64,000 nt of DNA, taken from positions 3,793,697-3,857,696 of the forward strand of contig NW_006500346.1 in NCBI RefSeq assembly GCF_000471905.2, written 5' to 3'. The number at the start of each line of letters is the position of its first letter. The stretch's first letter is position 1. The notes under the pieces were generated by a model. That model saw only the letters and a list, made by a program, of their open reading frames with translations, was not told where the DNA came from and did no database searches. Shown piece after piece: positions 35,996 to 48,500 of the stretch. Origin of the DNA: Amborella trichopoda (lineage: Eukaryota; Streptophyta; Magnoliopsida; Amborellales; Amborellaceae). The position numbers were made by a program, and so were the translations under genes.

Positions 35996-36351
35996 CAAAA
36001 AAAAAATATTCTAGATTGAGCAGAGGCTGATCGATTCTTGGTGGTAGATTAAAATGTAGAAAACTCAAAAATTCAAACAAGGGTATTTAACATATATATC
36101 ACTTATATTTATTGAAATCAAAGAAAGGTCTCAGAATTTTCCAATTTTACACCGAGGTCTCTATTTTGTGTTTTTTTATTTTTATTTTTTAAATTATCCC
36201 CAATTCTACTCTTAACTCACTACTGTTTTTTTTGTTAAGATGTTATTCAATAAGGAAATATTGTCTCGTGTGAAAAAATTCTTTCATGTGGTTAGATATG
36301 TGATTAGGTATGATAACATTTTCTGCTAATTGGTGTTTAATCTTTCACGTG

Positions 36352-36798
36352 AGCATAGAAGTTCTATCCTCCCCCTACCATCCAGCCGTCTAATTTTGAT
36401 CAAGTAAGTCACTCACCATTTGATCTTAGATCCAACGTCTCAAAGTATTTTATTTTTAGTTTTTTTTTATACAAATTGTATGAATATGAAATTTGGTAAG
36501 TGTCATCTTCTCATTGAGGCGTACCTATAAAAATATTAAAAATAAATTATAATGATCAAAATACCCCTTGAAGCTTTTAGGGTATTTTGGTTATTTTATT
36601 TTATTGAAAATATTTTTTTATATTTTTGCTAGTGCAAGTTTAATAGAGGAATGAATATCCAAAATTTAGTGTCAAAATAGTTTATAAAAAAATATTAAAA
36701 ATAAAATAGTGTAAAGACATGATATTATGATTGGGGCAATCTTAACCCTCCATTCAGAATGGACGGTTGGATAAAGGGGAGGATAGAACTTCTATGCT
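36352..36798. repeat. MITE with terminal repeat AGCATAGAAGTTCTATCC
   Basis: The left end AGCATAGAAGTTCTATCC is followed by TCCCCC; the right end read on the minus strand starts with the same 18 bases and then TCCCC. Similarity goes on to CCAGCCGTC / CCAACCGTC. Length is about 447 bp. Adjacent target duplications are not clear, so the superfamily is unassigned. Confidence 0.75.
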
Positions 36799-37604
36799 AT
36801 AAGGAAAGCATAGAAAGCTTGCCCAAAACAAAATGGCCGAAGGTTTTTTATTTGAAACATCTTGAAGGTCAAATCTTTTATTTTTTCAACACAGTTCGAC
36901 TCTTTTAGCCTAAAACCATGTTTCTGATGAATGATTAAAACCCAGAGGTCCTGTGTTGTGCACTTTTCCAAAGGCAAAATAAAGGCTTCCTTCTACGTGA
37001 GATATTGGACTTTATAATTCTCATCTCATATCCATTGAGAGTTTAAAAAGGAGAACCATTTTTTTTTAGCTTTGACCACGAAAATTTAAAAAGTTAAAAC
37101 TTTGTTGCTTTTATCTCCTATTTCTTAAATTAAAAAGTTAAAGAAAACATGAGCACTTGTTCAGACAAAAAGAAAGCGGAGCTTCAAATATAGAAAATCA
37201 ATTTGACCCTTATTAAAAAAATAAAAAAATAAAAAACCGATCGCTTTAGGATGGAGTCAAACTACAGGTAATTTTAGAAATAAACAATTGATGGAATTTC
37301 GGACCTCAATGAAAAAATTAGAAAATTTTATGGTTTTTGTAATATTCAATACCATTAATTTTATTTAGATAATATAGATTTAACATTTCTTTTAAGACAG
37401 TATCATGTCTAATTTGCAGTTTCTAAATAAAATAAATAGGGTAAATTATTTGCAACATTATTTTTTTATCACCCTCATAAATTTTTTTCTCAAAAAAATT
37501 GCTTTTCCCTATTATTTTTAAAAATATTGATTCATATAGGCTGATAACTTTTTTTTTTTTTTTTTTTGCGTGATAGCCATCGCATATAGCATGCTTCTAT
37601 GACC

Positions 37605-37765
37605 CAAAAAGATACAATGGTACAGGAATTGAGCTTGGGCTTAAGTGATTAGTAGTTCATGTTGTGACCAAAAAAGATACAATGGTACAGGAATTGAGCT
37701 TGGGCTTAAGTGATCAGTAGTTCATGTTGTGAATGCTACATCTCAAATCTGATTGCTACCATTGA
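37605..37765 (+). repeat. SINE-like repeat with 66-bp tandem duplication
   Basis: A unit with AAAGATACAATGGTACAGG and GAGCTTGGGCTTAAGTG occurs twice head to tail. It continues into AATGCTACATCTCAA and a B-box-like segment, matching 62735-62785. This suggests one tRNA-derived SINE family. Confidence 0.5.
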
Positions 37766-37877
37766 ATCATCTGAGAGAAAATATAAAGCCATTTTCTCCA
37801 AAGTAATCTTATTTATAAATTAATTGATTTAATCACATTGGCTACCCTATTTGATCACTGCATACTAATGCGTGTAA

Positions 37878-38760
37878 CGTAGATGAGGATGTTGAGATAT
37901 ATGAGTGGTAAGACAATAAGAGATAGAATTCAAAATGAATATATTTGGAAAAATTAGGTGCGGCATCGATAGGCGATAAGATGACAGAAAATAAATATAG
38001 GTGGGCTGGGAATGTGTAGTGTAATCCCAGTGCAATACCTATTATGAGGTGCGAGTTAATTCAAGTGGAAATATCAAAACAGACAAGGGGTAGACCCAAA
38101 AAGACATGGTTGAAACAGTACAACCAATGTTATCAAATTCGCTTCGCTTCGGCTGAAGAGGGCAAAGCCTTTTGATTTTGGGCATAAACTAAAGAGAAGC
38201 AAAGCTTGATGTTGGCGCTTCAGTCACATTCAGACCGCTTAGGGCTGCTTTGGCCAAATTCAGACCGCTTCGGGTTTCTTCGGGTCAACTTCGGCCAGCA
38301 AAGAAATAACTATATAAATGTATTTTTTTAAAAAAAAAATTTCCATTATATGTATATATTTTATATATAATTATCTAATTTATTTATACTAAATTAATTT
38401 TTTTTGAAGTATTCCCCAAAATCAACTGAAACACTGAATTGCTTCATTTTTCTCACCAAACCGAAGAAGATTCAGAAGCAAATCTGGCAACATTGAGTAT
38501 AGCATGAAAAAAGCTATTGAATTAGCTGAACAAGCAAATACAAAGGGGATTAGAATACAAATTGTGGGGCGTCTGAGCGGAAAAGAGTGTTTGGAGGTGC
38601 AAGTTAGTTCAAGTGGAAAACTCAAAACATGCAAAGAGTAAACCCAAAATGACATGGTTGAAAATAACAAGAAAAAACATAAAAACTTATCGCCTCACTA
38701 AGAGTATGACTCTTCATATAGTAAAATAGTGGTCGAGATTCATATAGCCAACCCCAATTA
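37878..38760 (+). mobile_element. RTE-type LINE fragments (3' end of RT protein)
   Basis: Translation in shifting frames gives the typical plant RTE C-terminus: MLRYMSGKTIRDRIQNEYIW, then DKMTENKYRWAGNV and RGRPKKTWLK (37878-38120). A second overlapping piece (about 38570-38760) restarts at the GGTGCRAGTTARTTCAAGTGGAAA block and runs to a remnant of the terminal HVADP motif (PTPI/ANPNYS). About 440 bp of other sequence lies between, beginning CAATGTTATCAAATTCGC, a possible hAT-like insertion. The LINE is truncated and has several frame breaks. Confidence 0.6.
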
Positions 38761-38882
38761 TTCGTATAGCCAACCCTAATTAATTAAGAAAATGTTTTAA
38801 CGATGCTAATGACATTAGCTGCCCTGCCCTTATTATCTTACTTATATGTTTCAATAAAAAAAAAAAAGAAGAAAAAATTTAT

Positions 38883-39260
38883 ATAAGGTTGCAATCTTAA
38901 AATGTAGAATTAAAGATGCACTTAAAAAATCCATCAAAAAATATTGTTTTCATGTTGAGAAACCTTCTAATTGATCATATTGACATGAAGATGAATGAAT
39001 ATAGAAAAAAAGATTCTAAGTCTTAAAAATAATAAATCTTGTGCAATACATTATCTAAATCGTCAATTTTCAAGATTTTCGTGTGCTTCTAGATCTACTT
39101 GATTTTAATTATTTTTAAAATTTAAAATTTTATAATTAGATATGAAAATAGATTTTCAGATAATCTTAAAAAAACTTTACACTACAATTACGATAAAAAT
39201 TGGAGGCGCGCTTAATCGGAGTGTTTGTTTGAACCTTACATAAACCACACCTTTAAATAT
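38883..39260. repeat. MITE family A, copy 3
   Basis: Left end TATAAGGTTGCAATCTTAAA; right end on the minus strand AAAGGTGTGGTTTATGTAAGG. The interior has ATTTTCAAGATTTTC, TTCTAGATCTACTTGAT and AAAATTTTATAATTAGA, shared with copies 2 and 4. It lies about 300 bp upstream of the FHA gene start. Confidence 0.7.
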
Positions 39261-39424
39261 TTTTTTTTTTTTGTTCCCATTCATCGCGGGTCATTTTCCG
39301 CAAAGGTGAAGGGTTATGTATGTCTTTTACGGCTACAGTCACAAATAACCCGGGAATTTTTCGATGATCACAGTCCACTCCTCTCTCTCTCTCTCTGATG
39401 CGCTAATTCGTCTAATCTCTGAAG

Positions 39425-39556
39425 ATGAGTAGCTTGTACAGGCTTGGAACCCTAAATTTCTCCCCTCCTCCGCAACTATACTTCATGGTGTTTGGTATAA
39501 TGAGAGAACAATGGCGCCTGTCGCTGGAGTTGTTAGAATCTAGTGTCTTGAATTAG
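39425..39556 (+). CDS. Upstream ORF in the FHA gene leader
   Basis: An ATG in the probable 5' leader opens a 43-residue frame (MSSLYRLGTLNFSPPP...) ending TAG 21 bases before the main ATG at 39578. Leader uORFs often lower translation of the main frame in plants. Whether this one is transcribed depends on the true start site, which is not visible. The CT repeat at 39378-39396 lies just upstream. Confidence 0.3.
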   Translation: MSSLYRLGTLNFSPPPQLYFMVFGIMREQWRLSLELLESSVLN

Positions 39557-39577
39557 GGTTTTCAGAGGGTTTTAGTG

Positions 39578-42500
39578 ATGGAGGCCATTGTTCAGCAAAA
39601 AAAGGAGAATGAAGATTGCAAGCCTTATTTGAACCCTGGGAAGCCTCTCCCAGGAGAGAAGTCAATGGATGATATATGCGATGTTGCTCAAAAGATGGCT
39701 TCTCAACCGGTCCAGGTCTCCGATCCTCGTGTTTGGGGAGTTTTAACTGCGATCTCAGACAAAGCGAGGAAGAGATCACAGGTAAATGTGTATTGCTTTC
39801 TCTCTTTTGGTAAACATGAGTCGCTCGACATTATGTGCATTTGCTGGATTACAAAGTTTCTAACATTGAAGTTTTGTTTTGCAAGTTTTTCTTTTTGACT
39901 TCGTTTTCTAGTTCTTCTGTTTCTATTGACTATAGGTGCACATTATTTATACAGACTTTGTGTGGTTTTAGAGGCGGAGAGAGTCTGAAATTTTCTCTGT
40001 TGTTTGTCTTTTAATACTGTAAAGTTTCATTATTAATTTACCATATCTTCCCTTTTGGTTTGTTTCATTGTATACTTTCTATTACTTGGTCTATATCAAA
40101 GGTTTAATCGCTTTCAGCAGCTTCTGGAGTCTGATATATTGAATTTTCAGTTTTGTGTGTTTCTTTGGTATATATTGGTTTCAATGTGCGATTTGTGACT
40201 TCAAGTTTTCCATGAATTCCTTGCCATTTCTTTCTAAATATTGATTTCAGTGTTTGATTTTTACTTTAAATTTCCCTTGAATTTCCTTTCCCATTTCTTT
40301 GTATTGTTTCTGTTTCTACTTCTTTGTTATTGCAGGAGTTGGTTACTTTAAGGGCTCTTTCTACTGCCATAATTCTTATTGTAAAATTTCCTATACCTTT
40401 TTCACTAGACTTCTCTGTTCCCTTTCTATTCTGTTACATCCAATCAATTTTTGAAACCCTAGTAGCCCATTTGAACTCTTGTAGTTAATATGGCCGGGAG
40501 CTTTATTTGCTCCCACACTTTATGCTATGCAATTTTTTGCGCAAGATTTCACAATGTTATCCTTCTCCATGTATTAGTTATCTGAACCCTAGGTGCTGTT
40601 GCATTTCAAAAACTATGTACTTTCGATGGATGTGACAGGTTGTTACCCTAAAGACTCAGTTTTTTGGCAGGGGTTATTTCTGTTCACAAAAGAATGAGAC
40701 ATTATCTTTTTATATGCAAAAAATTATACTGATAAATGTCTTCCCAAGCAGGGAATAAACATTCTTTTAGATGGCGATGAACATATTTTTGGTCGTTCGG
40801 TGAAGGGGCCGAAGAGTGCTGTGATTAGTTTTCCTGCAGTTAGTGGGTTCCACTGCAAAATTAGCAGGAAGAAATTGTCGGTCGAAAATGGGGAGGAACC
40901 TAGTTACTATTATCTTGCTTATTTAAAGGATACCAGGTTTGTGAATAAATTGGATATTGAAAACTTTGTATGGTGGAAGTTTTTCTTTGGAATTTTTTTT
41001 GTTTAATTTACTGATTGTCAGAGTTGCTGCAGTACCAATGGCACATTTCTTAATTGGACAAGGTTGACAAAAGATGCCCCAGCAGCGGAACTTCAGCACG
41101 GGGATATTGTATCCCTAGTTCATCCTCCTGAGAATGGTATATTACACTCTTTGTTCCTTACAGTTGTTTGGACTCCTAGAATTTAAAGGAGACTCATTTG
41201 TCTTGATTCTTTGGTCTAAGTGTTAGGTCCCCTCTTCATTGAGGCTTTTGGATGTATTTGAAAAATTTTTAGAGCCTAAGAGGCTGTTGGCTCTATTAAG
41301 ATCTTCTAATAACATGCTCATGTGGAGATTTATGAAGTGGCTGATATACTTGACTGTGATATTGTAATTGGGTTTTAATTTCATTTTCCTTAAGTTCTTA
41401 GGTTTCAAGGTTCTTATTGTAGTTTTATTAGAAACCTTTGATTTAAATAATTTCCTAGAGTCTCTAGGAGTTTATTTTCTATGTTTTCAAGAGTCCAAGA
41501 ACAACACAAATAGAACTTGGACCTCTCTGGAAATTCCTATATCGCCATATGGCCAATTCATTTTCAAGTTTGAGTGATAAAATGTGGGCTACAATTTTGG
41601 TGAATGCCACATTTAGAGCTGTTCTCAGGTCGTTTTGTAGCAATACTAATTCTCGAACTCTAGCCTGGGTCTGGGAGAGTCCTGCCAAATGTTAGAGCCA
41701 CCGTTCTTCATGTGATGACTGTATTCTCTGAGGGCCTGGCTGTAGAGTGGTGGTTCTCCCCATGTAAGCTAAAACACCTTTTTCTTTCCTCTCTTGTGCG
41801 ACACATCCCATCTGTGATTCACTGCGACCAACTTCGTCACCTATCAAGCCTTTCGATAAACCCTAGTCTAACCTCTCAAAACCCGTAAGCTAGCTCAAAA
41901 GCTACCTTAGCCCTATGCCTACTCTCTGTAGACTTCAAACTTTAGTTCAAATCCTATATTTCTGTAGTTCAACCGTAGGATCCATTTTATGGTCCTACTA
42001 TCTTGCTGGGACTTGCTAAGTTCCAAAAGCTTTAACCCCTTTATAAACCCTAAAACTTATCCTAAACCTTGCCCTGACCTAATCAACCCTTTTCGCATAA
42101 TTTGAACCGTACTTGTACTTCAACTAGACCTTGTACTTTCCAATTCTACCGCAGTTAGGAAACCTTCATAAGTTACAAAACTCTGCAGTCATAATCTTTG
42201 TAGGAAACTAAAAACCTAATTAGCACTCCCATCTGTACCTAACCCCTTTCCATACTCTCCTTTCGTGTTACACTCATGTAGGATCTAGGTCCCTTAGTCC
42301 ATACCAGCATTGATATCAGAGCAAGTTATTCCTTGGAAGCTTGCTTTGAGTCAACAATATCTTGAACTTATGGCTGCCATATCTTGAACTTATGTCTCTC
42401 TTTCCCAAGCCCATAGAGATAGGGGTAGTAGATCTTGAAGAGATTTTTGGTTTAAGCTCTTGATGACCCTGAATGGATATCTAGTGGAAAGCTATGCCTT

Positions 42501-45500
42501 CGGAAAGTGGTCTGCACAATAGTGATCTTAAAAAGTCATTCAAAAGAAACTTGATTGGAAATTTCTCTTTCACATGATCACACCTATGATTTGGTGTAAT
42601 TTATTAATGGTGGACAGTGGGACCCCAAGGTAATCAAAGGAACCATTATAGATGGATCTTGAAGGGCTTAGCTCTTATTTCAAGCAGCGAGAATGAGGGA
42701 CAATCAAAGAAACTCGGCTTAGGGAGTGTGTATGAGATCAATGCTTGAGGGTTTGACATGTTTGGGCAGGGGGCCTAGTGGCCTACATCTTGAACAATTT
42801 TATTTTAGTTTTATTTTTTTGTGGGCCATTTGCTATTGAGCTATTTTTCATTGATAGCAGTTACTGGATTTTCTGATTTATTAGAGAAATGAAGGATACT
42901 TTACGTTTGATTAGTTTTCATCTGTAAGATGTCGATTCTTGTATTGGATCGGATTTTCTCTGCATCGGATTTGTCACTGTAGTGCAGGAGAGATTCACTA
43001 ATGCGTGCAAGTATGGCTAAGTCAATTATTTTCATTTTTCATGATTACTATTATTACTGTTTTGTTCATATTCATGTGAACTGCAGGCTTGCTAATTGGA
43101 TGACTACTTACAGGTCTAAATTAATTCCCTATCTAAATAAGTTCTATTGCTTGGTTTGTTGTACTTGTGAATGTCTTATTCCATCTATCTGTTATGATGT
43201 ATTTTGATAATTTAAGTCCTGCTATTACTGATTGAGAAAAAAAGGCTTAGTTTTTGCTTTATCCAATGGGTGTAATTTTGAGACTTCCTTTTCTTCTTTT
43301 TTATTCTATGCAGAAAATGCATATGTATTTGTATATAGGGAAGTGAAGAAAGATGTCTGTTCCCCCACTATGATTCCGGTTTTAAAGAGGAAACAAGGTA
43401 CAACTGCTGCCTGCTTTCTTTTTGGGTTATGCCAGAATTGCTTTGCTATTTTGATTTGTTTGTAGTTCTTTTTTAGTTTGACTTTTCTTGTCCAAATGAA
43501 AAAGAAAATGTTAATTTGGCCTTGCTATATGTAGTTGACAGTGGGATATCTCTATATAATTGACAGTGGATCTATTTTATTTTGACTTTTCTTATCCAAT
43601 GAAAATAAAATTTTAATTTGGCTTTGCTATATATAGTTGACTGTGGGATATCGCTATATAGTTGACAGTGGGATATCTCTCAATTCCCTTTGGAAGTTAA
43701 TTGCGTAGAATATGTTGTTACTCTTTTGGCTTGTGAAGGAACCTTTTGATTTTTTTTTTCAGCTTCCTTTGCTTTTGGAAACACCTAACTACTATGCTTG
43801 GTTGCTTTAATGTGGTTTTCCTTCTATTAGGAATTTGTTGTTGTTAGTTGAGAGGGAGGGTGGAGAGAGCTGGTGTTTAGTTCAGTTGTGTTTACTGTTT
43901 AGGAGCATTCCTGTTAGCTGTGAATGTGAAATCATGCGGCATTCATAGTGCTTTCATGTTTGTGGGTCATGAAACGTGGACTTCTTTGTTTTCAATGGGC
44001 AGAGCAGAACACTTGAAGTTGATCAATTCAGATTTCCAAAATGGTTTTGGTCTTTTTTCGGATGTCATCATGTGGGTACCTCTGTATCTGAGATCCGAAT
44101 GGGCTGACAATAATACCTGAGTTGTCCGTTGTCCCTTATGTGGTCCTCGCAATTGTGGCTATTTTGTTGAACACTTTCTTCTTTCTAGTTTCCATTTGAA
44201 GGCATATGAGGTATCATGCATGTTATTTTAGTTCACTTATTTTTGTTTTTCTTCTTTTATGCTATGAGCAGTAAGCTTTTTGTGTGAAAATAACTTACAA
44301 CATTTAGTCCAAATAATAGATATAGATATCAAGTAAATTTGGAAAACATAGGTATGGATTGGAATCTCCTATAGAATATTTACATTTATTTCCCCGATTT
44401 TTGAAAAATGCGATAGTAATCGGGCTGGTAGGAGTGCACACTGTCAAAATTTAAGCCATGTTTTTCTGGTATTTTTCCACTTGTTCCTCTTATGGAAAAT
44501 GAAGTGCTTTCATACATTCCTTTTCAAATCGTTGAGTTGCGAACTCCTAAATACTGAGGCTCTACTCAAAAAAAAAAAACTCCTACATTCCGAGGCAGTT
44601 TTAATTGAGCTTCAATTGAAGATAAGTTTGCACTTCTTTTTGTAATGGGTTAGTGTATGAAGAATTTCAGGAGTTTCCTATGTATCCATTACTTTCTCAG
44701 CTAAATCTCCATTTCCTAAACTGTGGTTTCACTGTGAAGGTGATGTGGAGGAGTTTGTTGCAGAAAGCAAGAGGCTAAAAGGTTTAGGAATTGGTGCTCC
44801 TGATGGTCCTGTATCTCTTGATGACGTCAGAAGGTTGCAGAGATCAAATGAGGTGTCTTTTATCTGGATCTCTATAATCATTCTGAGCTGTAATTATGGA
44901 TTTTGTCTCTTATAACTAGTAACTTGACAATATCATTTGATAGGTGTAGAGCCCAACAATTCATTCTTGGATTTCTTCAATTCCAACCTTGTTCCACTGT
45001 GTGCAGGATCTGAGAAAGCAACTGGAGTCTCATGTTCTTACCATTGAGACTTTGAATAGTGAGAACCGGGCTTGTGCTGTTCGCCATGAAAATGTATGCT
45101 CTATGGGAACCTCATGACTTTTCTGGAAAAGTACTAAGTACTGTTGGATATTCTTACAGTGTAGGAATCGTGTCAAAACCGTCTTGGGTTCTTGAAATTT
45201 CTTATTATGCCCTAATCAAATCACTTGTCAGAGAATTACTAAGTTGTGCCTTTTTTTTTTCTTCTAAACATTCATTCCTACACTGATTGACGTGATGGTT
45301 TAAAATCCTTAAATGTCTTCAAAACTCCATTTCCTGCAATGATATGGACTTGATATCTTGTATACAATAAGAGATGTTCCCTCTAATTCTTTGGGCGCCT
45401 TTTTGATGAGTTCCCAGTGGATTAAACTGATTTTAGTTACATGGACAAATTTTTCTATGATTTATCCTAAGACATATTATCTTGTAGGAGCTGAAAGAGC

Positions 45501-48500
45501 TAAGGGAATCAGTATCCCAATCTTATCTTGATGAAATTAAAGATCTTCGCCACACATTGAATGTTAGACAGAAGGAACTGGCGGAGCTCAGTGCTTTATC
45601 AGCTGATCGGCAAAACTCAATTGAGGACCTCAACCAACAGCTCGCAGCATCCACACAGTCGAGGACTGATGCAGAAGAAATACTTCAGAGGTGAGGAACT
45701 TGATTCATAAAACATTCTCTATAGATTTGCTTAGTGCTATGGGGTCTTAAGCTTGTATATTTGCAAATGAAATTGGTCAGCTTTATGCTCTTCTATCACA
45801 TTAGCTTGTTCCTTATTTCGAAAATGGTCACATAAGTTTGTAATTTCCTTGCATTGGTGGGAGTTGAATCTACCAAGTCTATCCTACAATTAATTATTAT
45901 CCAGAATTAATCTCGACTCTCTGTTTTTTTTTGGGTGAATTAATCTTGTACTCTGTTTGACTATGAAGCTTGAGCTTTCCCAATTCTGTCAAGAGACTGT
46001 TATTGCTCTCTCTCTACTTTTTTATTGAGATTTGTTACAAGAAGTAGCGAACTTGTCTTTTTGCGTTGCTTATTGAAATCATTTTTATGTTTAGTATCTA
46101 TGGTGGCATAATAATTCTTCGTCACCTTTCTTGTAGTCAGACAGCAACAATATCTGAACTTGAAGCTCAGTTAGAAGAAGAGCGGAACCAACGAAGGAAT
46201 GAAAGAGAAAAGTCGATGGCAGATTTGCAAGCTGCATTGCAGAGAGCACGTTCAGAAGCACAGGAGGAATTAAAAAGACAAGCTGGTGATGCCTTGAGAC
46301 AACAGAGAGAGCAACAGGAGGTTATCAATAAGCTTCAGGTTTGGAGAAAATGATGTTTTCTTGATCCTTCATAGATGAAGTATTATGGTGGTTCTCACTA
46401 GTTGTGTTTTTCTATTAATTTTCTCAGGAAGCAGATAAAGAAAGTCGGCTACTTGTGGAAACATTGAGATCCAAACTGGTATATTAAGTCACAGTTGTAT
46501 ATCTCTCTCAGTGCACTACATTTTAGTTTTCTACTAAACTTCTTAGTGGGTTTTTGTTTTACTTGATTGTGTTTGCTGGGATAGGAAGATACAAGAGAAA
46601 GCTTTGTCAAATCAGAGAAAAAGGTCCGGCAACTAGAAGCACAGCTACATGAAGAACAATTAGCTTCTGCAGATGCCCAAAAGGTGATTCCTACACATTA
46701 AACAAAAATAATTTAACATTGTTATCTAACATTGTTCTTTCTTGTAGTGTTAAATGATATGCATATGATATGAATCACATATATTGTAGTTAATATATGT
46801 AATTCATATACTATACAAGAATGAAACTTCCCTAAATTGAACAGGGCGTCTTTCCTTTCAAATACAGCCTTTGTGATGCCTTTCCTGTTGTTTAAAACAG
46901 AAAGCAGCAACGGTGAAGGCTGAATTAAGAAGATTGGAAAAGGAACTCGAAAATGAAAAGGTAGACACAATGTTCTTTAGTGCTTGGATAGGAGCTTGTG
47001 ATTTTTTAAGTCTAAATATTATTGATGCACTATTTGGTGTTCATATGAAGTTCAAGTTCTATTCATTCCAGCTGAGAGTGATTTGTGCTACCATTAGCAG
47101 GTAGCCAGAGAAGAGGCGTGGGCCAAGGTTTCTGCACTTGAGCTTGAAATGGCTGCTGCAATTCGCGATCTTTCAATTGAGAAACAAAGGTTTCAGGGTG
47201 CTAGAGAAAGAATTATACTCAGGTTAGTTACAAGTAATTGGCCAAATATCCATCTGTAAAAACCCGTGTTTGGATGCAACTTATGATTGTTCACTGTGTG
47301 GAGCACCTCAACAAAATGTGGCATTTCGTGGCCCTTGATAGAGCCGATTGGCAGAACTGGATTCGTGTAGCCGACTCCAAATACATGGGATAAGGCTTTG
47401 ATGATGATGATGAAAAATTGGTATTTCTAAGTTTTTATCTCACTCACAAAACCATATTCCTTTTTGAGTGTGCCACCTTACTAGGGGTTCATAAGTGGCA
47501 CCCAAATGGACCTCTCAACCACAAATGCCACCTTACTAGGGGTACCTTACCTAGTGCCACTCCTACAGCACCAACCATGGTTTGGGGTGGCATGCAAACT
47601 AGCTGTAATATAATCTTCCAATCTGATTTGAGACTGTTGATCTTTTGGTAGAATAATATTTTGAATGCTACCTGAAGCACCTGGCGATTTAGATATTTGT
47701 TTCAAAAAGTTCAAAACTTCAAATAGTAGAAAAGCACCTGTTGATACTTATTCCCTTGGCTGAAGTGCACATGGTAGAGGGTATCAAATGCTAGTTTATT
47801 CTTTAAAGCTGGACAAGCAAGGGTAGAAACATAAAATTTCTTGTAGTTAAAAGTTTTTAATTCATCATACGAGGCATTTTGTGATTCTACCTTTGCAAGT
47901 CCGGTGGTTCTTGACTAGCTTTGAAGGAAGTATTTAGTATTTACTAATCTGTTCTTTGAAAAATCAGACAAGGCAGGGGAGAGTAAAATCATAGTTAATT
48001 TTTTTCTGAATTGTTTTACATTTCTACCATTTCTGGCTTGTGTTGCAAATAATGGACAAGTATTTCAAAAAACTGTGAGGTTTCCAATCCTAGCCATTGG
48101 CAAAATAAACATTTCAGAAAACGAGACCCATTATCTGGCTTTTTGATAATGAAAACCTAAGTCAAATACTATTTTTACTATTTTGGAACAATGCTTTGAA
48201 GTACATATCCAAAGGAGACATGTACTAGGGCTATTTTTTAAATCAAAATTTTCTCGAAAAGTTATAGAAAACAAATCACCGAAGAGAACCAATTATGGAC
48301 ACTTCATACAGTTCCTCCTTTTTCTGTGCACGGTCAATTTGATGTTGGTTGTATAATTGGGCCTTTATTAATGGAAATCCATTTTCTCTAGTTGTTATGG
48401 ATATCCTATATAATGTAGTTTGATGTACTGAACTGCAGGGGAGAGAAAAATATCTCTCTCGCTAAATGGAGATCCTATAGACTGAGATCAAATAACATAT

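Larger units (their letters stand above)
32171..39424. other. Intergenic region between the cyclophilin and FHA genes
   Basis: No host exons are recognised. It contains, in order, an ACTTGG/GAGTC-rich repeat (32400-32615), tRNA-like SINE tandem units (34325-34780), MITEs (35485-35995, 36352-36798), a SINE with tandem duplication (37605-37765), RTE LINE pieces (37878-38760) and a family A MITE (38883-39260). A doubled unit of about 45 bp (TCTCATGAGTTTGAAATCG) is at 35254-35335, and CT-rich repeats are at 35690-35770. The remainder is AT-rich and unassigned. Confidence 0.6.

Noticed and set aside
45059-45286. Alternative frames over the FHA introns and exons
   Set aside because: They read through intron sequence; the phase-consistent exon chain explains the coding bases.
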